Part shown: piece by piece, positions 27,035 through 35,526 of the stretch
How the letters are laid out: each line of letters opens with the position of its first letter
Position numbering within the stretch: position 1 is the first letter of the stretch
Origin: Phycisphaerae bacterium
Lineage (GTDB): Bacteria > Planctomycetota > Phycisphaerae > Phycisphaerales > UBA1924
NCBI GenBank assembly: GCA_014192545.1
Contig: BJHL01000001.1
Coordinates: forward strand, 230,380-294,379
Length of the DNA stretch: 64,000 nt
Direction of reading: 5' to 3'
Translations under genes and position numbers: made by a program
Notes under the pieces: generated by a model
Database searches by the model: none
The model's input: only the letters and a program-made list of their open reading frames with translations
What the model was told of the DNA's origin: nothing

Positions 27035-27259
27035 ATGCGCACCCGTCTCGCACTCGCCTCCCTCACCCTCCTCGCCCTCACCCTCACCGGCTGCGCCCGC
27101 GGCTTCTGGATTACCAACAACACCGACCAGCCCTACGAACTGACTGCGACGAATCACAGGACTGGTGATCGCACGAACATTACGCTGCAGCCGGGCGAAA
27201 CTCGCGCCTTTGGTGCTGGCCCCATCAACATGGGCGGCCTCTCGATCTCGCCGCGTTGA
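27035..27259 (+). CDS. Small lipoprotein, unknown function
   Basis: 74 residues with a lipoprotein signal: basic start, hydrophobic stretch and lipobox LTGC with the acylated Cys at about 20. The mature part of about 55 residues (GFWITNNTDQPYELTATNH...) suggests a small beta-sandwich domain of unknown role. ATG preceded by a weak AGGAA site. It lies between the nuoD terminator and the convergent pheT gene. Confidence 0.65.
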   Translation: MRTRLALASLTLLALTLTGCARGFWITNNTDQPYELTATNHRTGDRTNITLQPGETRAFGAGPINMGGLSISPR

Positions 27260-27265
27260 TGGCCT

Positions 27266-27289
27266 GCCGGCCCGGACGGGCGGCCCACC
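27266..27289 (-). repeat. REP-like hairpin (GGTGG-type), copy 2
   Basis: On the minus strand GGTGG is followed by a GC-rich hairpin GCCGCCCG / CGGGC(C)GGC with a 2-nt loop and one bulge. It separates the lipoprotein gene from the end of pheT. Confidence 0.6.
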
Positions 27290-27298
27290 GTTGTCAAC

Positions 27299-29401
27299 TC
27301 ACACGCGCAGCTCAAAAGCCACATCGCCCTTCAGCTTGCCCAGCATCGCGCGTTCCGCCGCGTCCACCTCTTCTGTCGTCAGCGTGCGCTTCTCATCGCG
27401 ATACGCCAGCGACACCGTCACGCTCTTCTTCCCCGCCGCAAGCGGCTTGCCGCGATAGGTCGTCACAAACGCATGCTCCACCATGGGCATGGCCCTGTGC
27501 TTCGCAATCGCCGCGTCGATGGCACTCCAGCGCACGCCTTCATCAACCACCAGCGACACATCGCGCTCAACACCCGGGAACGCCGCAGGCAACACCACCT
27601 TGCTCTTGGGCGGGTAGTGCGCCACGAGTGCCGCGAGCGAAATCTCCGCACACACAACCGGCACTGCCAAATCAAACCCCGCCAGCGTGCTCTTCTCCAG
27701 TGTACCGAAGTAACCCAAAGGCTTGCCCACCAGCGTCAGCTTCCCATACGCCGCACCATCAAACGCACTCGCGTGGGGCGTGGCCGGCTCCACACCCAGC
27801 ATCGCCGCGTCTCCCGCAAGCGCAGCCACAAGAGCTTCAATCGCCCCGCGCATCATGCGCACGCCGCTGCGAACATCATCCACGCTGCGACCCGGGCAAT
27901 CCATCACCATGCCGATGTTGAACGCCTCCACGCTGTCGGCGGGCTGCCCCTTGCTGGTACCAGGCTTTTCCGCAAACGCCGCGCTGAGTTCAAACAGCCG
28001 CACGCCCCCCGCCTGCTTCACGCCGTTATTCTGATTCGTTCGCCGACACGCGAGCAATCCCGTCAGCACGCTGGAGCGCAGTGCTGGTTCATCGCCGCGA
28101 CGCGCATCATCCATAATGACCGGCGAGAGTTCGTTGGCCGTAAACGCCTTCGCAAGTTTGGGCGTAGTGAAGCTAAACGTCACCGTCTCGAAGAATCCAA
28201 GCCCCGTCAGCACGCTGGCCACATCACGCCGCGCCCGCTCACTCGCCTGCGGCGATGCCACGCGAATGCTCATCTTCTCCTGCACCTTCGCCGCGTCCAG
28301 CCCTTCGATGCGCGCAACTTCCTCGATCAAATCCACCTCGCGCGTTAGGTCCGGGCGATGCACTGGAATCGTGCACAGCAAATCATCGCCGCTGCGTCCA
28401 AGCGGCCCAACCTCAATGCCCACCGCCCGCAAATGCCGCACAATGCGGTCCACAGCGATGTCATATCCAAGCAGCGCAACACATCGCGAAGGCCGGAACC
28501 GCACCGTCATCGGATTCGGCTCAGGCGCGCCCGCTGACAGCGTCCCGCTCATCACCTTGCCGCCCGCAACTTCCACAATCAGCGCCGCCGCACGCTCCGC
28601 CGCGAACGCCAGCGTCCGCTGATCAACGATGCGCTCATATCTATACGCCGCCGCGGTTGTGAGTACGTGCCGCCTTCTCGCCCTTCGCACGGCAACCGGG
28701 TCCCAGGTCGCCATTTCAAGCACCACGTCCACCGTCGCCGCCGTCACTTCAGAATCTGCCCCGCCCATAACTCCCGCCAGCCCCTGCGCTCGCTCGCTGT
28801 CAGCCACCACCACCTCATCACTCTTGAGTTTGCGCTGTTTGCCATCCAGCGTGCTCAGCAGTTCGCCCTCGCGAGCGCATCGCACCACAATCTTGGCTCC
28901 AGCCATTTTGTGCATGTCAAAAACGTGACACGGATTGCCCAGTTCACCGGCAACAAAATTGGTCACATCCACAACGTTGTTGATAGGCCGCTGCCCCACC
29001 GCTTCCAGACACGCCCGCAGCCACGCCGGGCTTTCGCCAATCTTCACGCCGCGAATGACCTTCACCAAAAAACGCGGGCACAGTGCCGGCACAGTGTTCT
29101 CAAGCGCAAACACACTCGCCACATCCGCCGAGTCCATCGCGGCAATCTCGGCCACAGGCATCACCAGCGACAGGCCCAGCCCGCTCGCCGCCAACTCGCG
29201 CGCCAGCCCCACGTGGCTCAAACAATCGCCGCGATTGCTCGTCACCTCGACATCGACGCAGATGTCCTCGCCCGAGCAGGTCTTGACGGTCTCCCGGCTC
29301 TCACTGGGCAACCCCAGGTCCATAAGCGCGCGTTCCACCGCATCGGTTGCGACCGCACTACCGGACAAATACCTTCTCAACCAGGACATGCTCGTTTTCA
29401 T
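27299..29401 (-). CDS. pheT: Phenylalanyl-tRNA synthetase beta subunit, without the N-terminal tRNA-binding domain
   Basis: 700 residues. Editing and tRNA-contact subunit that works with PheS to charge tRNA-Phe. Visible parts: N-terminal MKTSMSWLRRYL, the B3/B4 editing core (INNVVDVTNFV, GNPCHVFDMHK), B5 (PVHRPDLTREVDLIEEVARIEG), and the C-terminal FDX-ACB anticodon-binding domain (PAAFPGVERDVSLVVDEGV...VTVSLAYRDEKRTLTTEEVD). Right after the first 45 residues the sequence goes straight to DVEVTSNRGDCLSHVGLARELA, so the EMAP-type tRNA-binding insert of about 110 residues found in long bacterial PheT is missing. No pheS is adjacent. Start at ATG 29401 by family fit; ribosome site weak. Confidence 0.9.
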   Translation of the reverse strand: MKTSMSWLRRYLSGSAVATDAVERALMDLGLPSESRETVKTCSGEDICVDVEVTSNRGDCLSHVGLARELAASGLGLSLVMPVAEIAAMDSADVASVFALENTVPALCPRFLVKVIRGVKIGESPAWLRACLEAVGQRPINNVVDVTNFVAGELGNPCHVFDMHKMAGAKIVVRCAREGELLSTLDGKQRKLKSDEVVVADSERAQGLAGVMGGADSEVTAATVDVVLEMATWDPVAVRRARRRHVLTTAAAYRYERIVDQRTLAFAAERAAALIVEVAGGKVMSGTLSAGAPEPNPMTVRFRPSRCVALLGYDIAVDRIVRHLRAVGIEVGPLGRSGDDLLCTIPVHRPDLTREVDLIEEVARIEGLDAAKVQEKMSIRVASPQASERARRDVASVLTGLGFFETVTFSFTTPKLAKAFTANELSPVIMDDARRGDEPALRSSVLTGLLACRRTNQNNGVKQAGGVRLFELSAAFAEKPGTSKGQPADSVEAFNIGMVMDCPGRSVDDVRSGVRMMRGAIEALVAALAGDAAMLGVEPATPHASAFDGAAYGKLTLVGKPLGYFGTLEKSTLAGFDLAVPVVCAEISLAALVAHYPPKSKVVLPAAFPGVERDVSLVVDEGVRWSAIDAAIAKHRAMPMVEHAFVTTYRGKPLAAGKKSVTVSLAYRDEKRTLTTEEVDAAERAMLGKLKGDVAFELRV

Positions 29402-29446
29402 GGCGGGGCAAGCATAGCGGCAATTGTTCGTACCGCACGGCCCCAT

Positions 29447-29676
29447 AATCCGTAGTCCGATCTGTCTTTTCCACAGTAATCTCGCGCTTTTTGCTGGGCT
29501 TTCTGCAACCTTGTAGTAGACTACGCCTGCAGGTGGCGTTCGCCGCCTGCTTGAGGTCGTTGTCGGTCACATTTCTACGCCCGCAACGCGTTCGGGCGTG
29601 GCTCCTCAAGCCTTGTGTGTTCAGCATGGCAACGTGACCTTGCTGTGCGTGTGAGTGAGATGAAGGGAAGTTTCAT
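29447..29676. other. Intergenic region upstream of the dockerin-tailed gene
   Basis: About 230 nt between divergent genes. It contains two small hairpins, CAGGTGGCG/CGCCGCCTG-like at 29535-29554 and ACGCCCG...CGGGCGT at 29576-29599, and presumably promoters for both sides. No coding pattern. Confidence 0.5.
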
Positions 29677-32600
29677 ATGAAGAACGTTCTGACGCCTTGG
29701 ATGGTCGCTCTCGCGGCCGGTACGATTTTCGCGGGCAGCGCGATCGCGCAGCCTGTGGTCGATGAGGATTTTGGTACGGTGTCGGCTGGCGTGCCCATCA
29801 CGCGCACCACGGCTTCGACCGGTCCGACGATCCGCTGGTACAAGTTCACGCTGCCCACTGCCGTGCAGATGAGCGACCTGAGCTTCCTGAACCTGAACAC
29901 CGCTGGCTCAGCCATCGCCGATACCGAAATCGGCCTCTACAACGACGTCGGCAACTTCATTGCAACCGACGACGACGATGCAGCTGGCAACCTGTCAGCT
30001 CTCTCGTTTGGCTCAGGTGACAACACCTTCCCGGGCGGCGCGATTCTTTCCACCAACATCATCAACAACGGTCGCGACAAGAACCTGCCCGCTGGCACGT
30101 ACTACGTCGCCCTTGGCTCGTTCAACATGACGTTCAACGCCACCAACTGGAGCGTGACGACCACCGGCACGTCAACCACCGCCGCAAACCTGGTGCTGAA
30201 CCTCAGCTTCGGCACAGCGCCTGCTTTGGCTGTGCCGGCCGGCACGATTGATCTGGGCACGGTTGCGAGTGGTGGCAGCGTCACCAACAGCGCTGGCTCA
30301 CTCAGCACCGGTCAGCGCGTCCAGTGGTACAAAGTGACGGTTCCCCAAGGCCTGGCCTCAGCTGGCACGTTCGTGGACATGGACACGGAAGGCACCTTGC
30401 TGACCACCAGCAACACCACCCGCATGGTCATCTATAACGCCACCGGCGCTCTCCAGAGCAACACCGAGTTCGGCACCCTCAGCGATCTGACCGACGGCAG
30501 CGGCAGCCTCAGCCAGCTCACCTTCGGCGCAACCGCCCCGGCTCGTCCTGCGGTTGGCACCGGCCTGGCTTACAACGGCCGTGACGGCTCGCTGCAAGCT
30601 GGTACCTACCTCATCGCAGTCGCTGGCACGGGCGTCTCCCCGACCACGTCCAGCTCCACGACCGCCCAGTCCTTCGGCTTCACCTCCACCAGCACCAACG
30701 TTGGTCCTGTCACGGTGAAGGTCGCAGCTGGCGCTCCTTCAGTCAGCCCCACGGTCACTGGCCAAGCAGCCAGCGTCGTCGCTGGCGGCAGCACGGTCAT
30801 CCGCGCGACAGTCGTTGGCGGTGCAAACCCCACCTCGCCCATCGCTTCGGTGATCGCCAACGGCACCATCCTCGGCTTGGGTAGCAGCATCGCCCTCAAC
30901 GACAGCGGCCTTCTGGGCGATGTCCTTGCTGGCGACAACATCTGGTCGACGACCGTGAGCCCCACGGTTCCCGCCAGCGTCACGGCCTACGCAGTGCCCG
31001 TGACTGTCACGGACGGCATTCCCCGCACTGGCACCGGCACGATCAACGTGACGGTCCAGCCCGCCGTTCCCAGCTGCCCCCCTGCTGACACGACCCAAAG
31101 CTTCCCGGCTCTGGTCTCAACGGCGACTCAAGGCAGTGCAGGCAACTCGGTTGTGACCACGAGCTTCGGCACAGGCGTTGCTGACAAGCTTCGCCTCACG
31201 GGTCGTCTGACCTCGGGGGGCGTCGGCTCCTGGCGCAGCGAAGCACGAATTCGCGTGACTGGCCCCAGCGGCACGGTCTACAACATCCAGCCCTTCACCG
31301 CCACTGGCGTGTTCTCGTTTGAAGACATCACCACGCCCATCGAAATCTCGGTGGCTGGTGAGAACGCAGCCGGCACCTGGACCATCGAAACCTTCGAAAG
31401 CTTCGATGACACCGGTGTCGATGCCAACTGGAACCTCTGCTTCGGCGTGACCTATCTCACCGCGCCCACGGGCACCTGCCCCGCCGGCACCAACACCGCG
31501 GTTGAAGGCACGACGGCCAACCTGTCGTTGACTGTCAACCCCGTTGCCGGCGTGAGCGTCAGCAGCGTCGTCATGGACGCCAGCAGCATCAACCCCGCAG
31601 CAACGGCCGTTGTCCTGACGGACCCGGACAACGACAACATCTTCACCGGCACCACGACCGCAACGGTGCTCGGCAGCATCACTCCTCGCGCTCTGCCCTA
31701 CGTTGTCACTGGCTCTAACGGCCTGACCAACAGCGGCAGCTGCAACATCACCATCACCAGCACGCCCACCGGCGCTTGCTGCGCTCCCACTGCTGCGTGC
31801 TCCATCATCAGCGAGTACGCCTGCTCACTCGCCTCGGGCACCTTCGCTGGCGCTGGCACCAACTGCGGCGTGCAGAACTACCCCGCTGGCCCCGGCACTG
31901 GCGCTTTCGCGTCCATCGCCGCCACCGGCACCGCAGTGTTCACGGGCGTTTCGATTGATGACACCGTCGCCACCGTTGCCCTCCCCTTCCCCATCGCTTT
32001 CTACGGCAACAGCTTCAGCAGCATCAACATTGTCAGCAACGGCTTCGCTAACTTCGGCACAACCAGCACCGCCTTCACCAACGCCGCCATCCCCAGCGCT
32101 GGCACTCCCAACAACGCCATCTACCCCTTCTGGGACGATCTGGCTGCCATCTTGAGCGGCACCACCAACGTCTTCGTGCAAACTGACGGCGTTGCCCCCA
32201 ACCGCACCTTCACCATCAGCTGGGAAAACATCGGCCAGTACGCGACCGACCCCGTCACCTTCCTGCTGGCCCCAGTCGGCAGCAACAGCTTCCAAGCTGT
32301 CTTGTTCGAAGGCAGCAACAACATCGAATTCCGCTACGGTGCGGTCGATGCCTTCACCGCTCCATTGCCCTCCGGGACTGACACGATCACCGTCGGTGTG
32401 GAAAACGCTGCTGGCACGGTCGCGGTCACTATCGCCACCGCTGACGTCGGCAGTGGTAACGTTGCCTTCCTCCTCGATGGCGCACTCGTCGGCAACCCCT
32501 GCACCGTCGCTTGCGATGACATCGACTTCAACAACGACGAAGTCTTCCCCAGCGATCAAGACGTGATCGACTTCTTTGACGTCCTCGCTGGCGGCACCCC

Positions 32601-32724
32601 CGCCACCTGCGACCCCGTTGTCGGCTGCAACGACATCGACTTCAACAACGACGGCGTCTTCCCCAGCGATCAAGACGTGATCGACTTCTTCAACGTCCTC
32701 GCTGGCGGCACCTGCCCTCAGTAA
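29677..32724 (+). CDS. Large secreted multi-domain protein with dockerin-like C-terminus
   Basis: 1015 residues. Signal peptide about 1-25 (ending SAIAQ). Two N-terminal copies of a beta-sandwich (about 30-180 and 190-345; RWYKFTLP / QWYKVTVP cores, ATDDDDA-like acidic loop) resemble the DVUA0089-type module. Next come an Ig-like segment (350-465), a proprotein-convertase P-like domain (about 470-590), a Cys-rich module (GACCAPTAACSIIS...), and a nidogen-like part (ALPFPIAFYGNSF, YPFWDDL). It ends with two dockerin-like units written VFPSDQD, separated by a GTPATCDPVVGC linker. Site AAGGGAAG precedes the ATG. Probably a surface adhesin or polymer-binding protein; its neighbour is a paralogue. 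Confidence 0.82.
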   Translation: MKNVLTPWMVALAAGTIFAGSAIAQPVVDEDFGTVSAGVPITRTTASTGPTIRWYKFTLPTAVQMSDLSFLNLNTAGSAIADTEIGLYNDVGNFIATDDDDAAGNLSALSFGSGDNTFPGGAILSTNIINNGRDKNLPAGTYYVALGSFNMTFNATNWSVTTTGTSTTAANLVLNLSFGTAPALAVPAGTIDLGTVASGGSVTNSAGSLSTGQRVQWYKVTVPQGLASAGTFVDMDTEGTLLTTSNTTRMVIYNATGALQSNTEFGTLSDLTDGSGSLSQLTFGATAPARPAVGTGLAYNGRDGSLQAGTYLIAVAGTGVSPTTSSSTTAQSFGFTSTSTNVGPVTVKVAAGAPSVSPTVTGQAASVVAGGSTVIRATVVGGANPTSPIASVIANGTILGLGSSIALNDSGLLGDVLAGDNIWSTTVSPTVPASVTAYAVPVTVTDGIPRTGTGTINVTVQPAVPSCPPADTTQSFPALVSTATQGSAGNSVVTTSFGTGVADKLRLTGRLTSGGVGSWRSEARIRVTGPSGTVYNIQPFTATGVFSFEDITTPIEISVAGENAAGTWTIETFESFDDTGVDANWNLCFGVTYLTAPTGTCPAGTNTAVEGTTANLSLTVNPVAGVSVSSVVMDASSINPAATAVVLTDPDNDNIFTGTTTATVLGSITPRALPYVVTGSNGLTNSGSCNITITSTPTGACCAPTAACSIISEYACSLASGTFAGAGTNCGVQNYPAGPGTGAFASIAATGTAVFTGVSIDDTVATVALPFPIAFYGNSFSSINIVSNGFANFGTTSTAFTNAAIPSAGTPNNAIYPFWDDLAAILSGTTNVFVQTDGVAPNRTFTISWENIGQYATDPVTFLLAPVGSNSFQAVLFEGSNNIEFRYGAVDAFTAPLPSGTDTITVGVENAAGTVAVTIATADVGSGNVAFLLDGALVGNPCTVACDDIDFNNDEVFPSDQDVIDFFDVLAGGTPATCDPVVGCNDIDFNNDGVFPSDQDVIDFFNVLAGGTCPQ

Positions 32725-33043
32725 TCGTTCGTCGCTGACTTGCCGATGAGGCATGCCAGCTCCGAATAGCGTCCCTCAAAGCCCCGATGCGAAAGCGTCG
32801 GGGTTTTTCTTTGCTCAGATTTCTTTGGTAGTACATGCTTTTCCGTCAAAAATCGTGATGCATTTTCTCCCCAATCTTGTACAATCATGCAACATTGCCG
32901 GTCGTTTGTCCGGCATCGGTGTCGCATCGCCCCACGCCACGCTCGCATCGCGGACGAGCGTGATGCGCATCACGTCCGAAGGATTGACTTGCTCGCAGCT
33001 CGTGGACTGCTTGCACGTCAGATTGTCGGGAAGGGAACTTATT
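32725..33043. other. Intergenic stretch with terminator and leader
   Basis: 319 nt between the two paralogous secreted-protein genes. It has the terminator at 32782-32808 and then about 235 nt of leader before ATG 33044. I see no gene in it; a frame open through it continues the downstream gene but reads as non-coding. Confidence 0.6.
32782..32808 (+). terminator. Intrinsic terminator
   Basis: Stem CCCCGATGC / GCGTCGGGG with a short GAAA loop, followed by five T. It ends the first dockerin-tailed gene 58 nt after its stop. Confidence 0.85.
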
Positions 33044-35368
33044 ATGAAGAACGTTCGAACGCCTTGGATGGTCGCTCTCGCGGCCGGTACCATTTTCGCT
33101 GGCAGTGCGCTCGCGCAGCCCGCAGTCTTCGATGATCTTGGTGACATCGATCCCGCCGCCGGCACGACCGTGACCCGCTCGGGCCTGTCGACCACTGCCA
33201 CGGGCGACACCGCCGTGGTCTGGTTCAAGTTCACCCTCACCGCCCCCACCACCTACGCCAATCTGGGCTTCCTCAACGCGTGGAACGTCGGAACGGGCGA
33301 CACCGCCATCACCCTCTTCAACAACTCGGGCACCATCGTCGCTGAAGACGACGACGACGGCCCGGGCGTGCAAAGCGCTATCTCGTTCGGGACGGGCGAC
33401 GCCCAGTTCCCCAACGGCGGCACCGGCACCCCCGTCATCAATAACGGCCGCGATCTTGATCTGCCCGCAGGCATCTACTGGATCGGCATCGCTCACTATC
33501 TCAACGACCCGACCGCTGGCTGGACGTATGAAGCCACCACGCAGACCCTGACCGGTCCGTGGAACCTCAACGTCGGCGCGGGCATCGCCACCCTCTCCGC
33601 GCCCACCGTTACATTCACGGATATTGGCACCCTGGGCCCCGCCAACACCATCACTCGCACCGGCGAAACGCTCGGCGCCGCCGAAGTCAAGTGGTTCAAG
33701 GTCGTGGTTCCCGACGCCATCCGCACCGACGGCACCTTCCTTGATATCGACACCGAAGGTTCACTGCTTTCGACCGCCAACACCACGCGCCTCTCGATCT
33801 ACAACAAGCTCGGCGCGTTCATGGGCTTCACCGACACCACCGACGGCAGCAACTCCCTCAGCCAACTCACCTTCGGCGATGACGCGCCCGCGCGTCCCGC
33901 CTTCGGCAACGGCTTGGCCTACAACGGCCGCGACGCCGCAATCTTCCGCGGCGGCGAGTATTACATCGCTGTCGCTGGTCCTGGCGTCGCCCCCAGCACC
34001 ACCGCCACGTCTGGCCAACTCTGGGGCCACACCTCCACCTCGACCACCTCGGGCACCATCAATCTCCGCCTGACCAACGTCCCCTTCCCCACACCCGCGG
34101 GCGGTACCGGCACCGCCGTCACGATCGTTGAAGGTCAAAGCGGCCTGCTTCGCGTCACCACTACTCCCGGTGCCAACCCGGTCTCGTCCGCAACCAGCGT
34201 GGTCGTCGACACCAGCCTCATCGGCGGCACCGCCGGCGTTGTGCTTGTTGACGACGGCACCAATGGCGACGTCAACGCGGGTGACGGCATCTTCTCGCGC
34301 GCCATCACCGTCAACGTCGCGCAGCAAGCTGTCCAGCAACTGCCCTTCGTTGTCACCGACAGCGTCGGTCGCACCAGCACTGGTTCGATCGCCGCCACCA
34401 TCTCCGCCAGCTTCAGCGGCGCATGCTGCAACGGCACGAGCTGCTCCATCACCCGTCAGTTCCTCTGCACCAGCGGCGGCGGCTCCTTCGCCGGCGCTGG
34501 CACCGATTGCGGCGGCACCCTCACCTACATCGTCGCCTCCAGCCCCAACGCCTTTGCTCCCATCGCCGCCACGGGCACGCCTCTTTCCTTCACGACGACT
34601 TTCGGCGGCGTGACCGCCACGTTCGACGACGGCATCACCGCCGTGCCACTTCCCTTCCCCGTGAACATCTACGGTTCGGCTTACACCGAAGCGCGCGTGG
34701 TGACCAACGGCTTTATGCAGTTCGGCACAGGCACCAGCACGACCTTCACCAATGCCGCGATTCCCAGCACCGCTACGCCGAACAACGCGCTTTACCCCTT
34801 GTGGGATGACTTTGCCCTCCAGAACGGTACCAGCGGCAACGTCTACACCCTCGAGCAAGGTATCGCGCCCAACCGCACCTTCACCATCTCCTGGGAAAAC
34901 GCCGGCCAGTACACCTTCGCCACGGTCATCACTCCCGTCGGCAGCAACAACTTCCAGGTCGTCTTCACCGAAGGCAGCGATGTCATCGAATACCGCTACG
35001 GCGCGGTCGATGCGATCACTGCTCCTCAGAGCGTCGCGACCGACACCGTGACCGTCGGTGCCGAGAACGCCGCTGGCACCCAAGCCACCGTGATCGATAC
35101 CGCGACTGTTGGCACAGGCAACGTTGCCTTCACTCTCACCTACGGCACAACTACTGATCCCTGCGTCGCCACCGGCTGCGATGACATCGACTTCAACAAC
35201 AACGACGTCTTCCCCGAAGATGCTGACGTTATCGACTTCTTCAACGTCCTCGCTGGCGCAGAGTGCCCCGCGTGCAACGACATCGACTTCAACAACAACG
35301 GCGTCTTCCCCGAAGATGCTGACGTTATCGACTTCTTCAACGTCCTCGCTGGCGGCGAATGCCCGTAA
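33044..35368 (+). CDS. Secreted multi-domain protein with dockerin-like C-terminus (paralogue of the upstream gene)
   Basis: 774 residues. The signal peptide (MKNVRTPWMVALAAGTIFAGSALAQ in shortened form MKNVRTPWMVALAAGTIF) is nearly identical, even at DNA level, to that of the gene at 29677. Two N-terminal DVUA0089-like modules (VWFKFTLT and KWFKVVVP cores) are followed by an Ig-like part, a Cys-rich module (GACCNGTSCSITRQ...) and a nidogen-like part (PLPFPVNIYGSAY, YPLWDDF). Compared with the neighbour the P-like domain is absent. Tail: two dockerin-like repeats written VFPEDAD. Site AAGGGAACT precedes ATG 33044. Confidence 0.82.
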   Translation: MKNVRTPWMVALAAGTIFAGSALAQPAVFDDLGDIDPAAGTTVTRSGLSTTATGDTAVVWFKFTLTAPTTYANLGFLNAWNVGTGDTAITLFNNSGTIVAEDDDDGPGVQSAISFGTGDAQFPNGGTGTPVINNGRDLDLPAGIYWIGIAHYLNDPTAGWTYEATTQTLTGPWNLNVGAGIATLSAPTVTFTDIGTLGPANTITRTGETLGAAEVKWFKVVVPDAIRTDGTFLDIDTEGSLLSTANTTRLSIYNKLGAFMGFTDTTDGSNSLSQLTFGDDAPARPAFGNGLAYNGRDAAIFRGGEYYIAVAGPGVAPSTTATSGQLWGHTSTSTTSGTINLRLTNVPFPTPAGGTGTAVTIVEGQSGLLRVTTTPGANPVSSATSVVVDTSLIGGTAGVVLVDDGTNGDVNAGDGIFSRAITVNVAQQAVQQLPFVVTDSVGRTSTGSIAATISASFSGACCNGTSCSITRQFLCTSGGGSFAGAGTDCGGTLTYIVASSPNAFAPIAATGTPLSFTTTFGGVTATFDDGITAVPLPFPVNIYGSAYTEARVVTNGFMQFGTGTSTTFTNAAIPSTATPNNALYPLWDDFALQNGTSGNVYTLEQGIAPNRTFTISWENAGQYTFATVITPVGSNNFQVVFTEGSDVIEYRYGAVDAITAPQSVATDTVTVGAENAAGTQATVIDTATVGTGNVAFTLTYGTTTDPCVATGCDDIDFNNNDVFPEDADVIDFFNVLAGAECPACNDIDFNNNGVFPEDADVIDFFNVLAGGECP

Positions 35369-35410
35369 CCGAGCAACTTGCTTCCGTAGCAGGTAACTAA
35401 AAACCTACAC

Positions 35411-35442
35411 AAACCCCGATGCCCCTGGCATCGGGGTTTTTT
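35411..35442 (+). terminator. Intrinsic terminator
   Basis: Perfect 13-bp stem AAACCCCGATGCC / GGCATCGGGGTTT, loop CCT, then T-run. It closes the dockerin-gene block; the strand composition changes just after it. Confidence 0.9.
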
Positions 35443-35526
35443 CACTAATTGGGCAACCCGCAGGTCTGACAGTTGGCCGCAAACGGCAGTTGCACGGGCG
35501 GGGAAGGGGCCGTATCTTCTCTCCTC

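Noticed and set aside
35369..35526. Replication origin at the composition switch
   Set aside because: A switch from C-rich to G-rich is origin-like, but there is no dnaA, no recognisable DnaA boxes and a second opposite switch at 4.15 kb; an inverted segment explains both.
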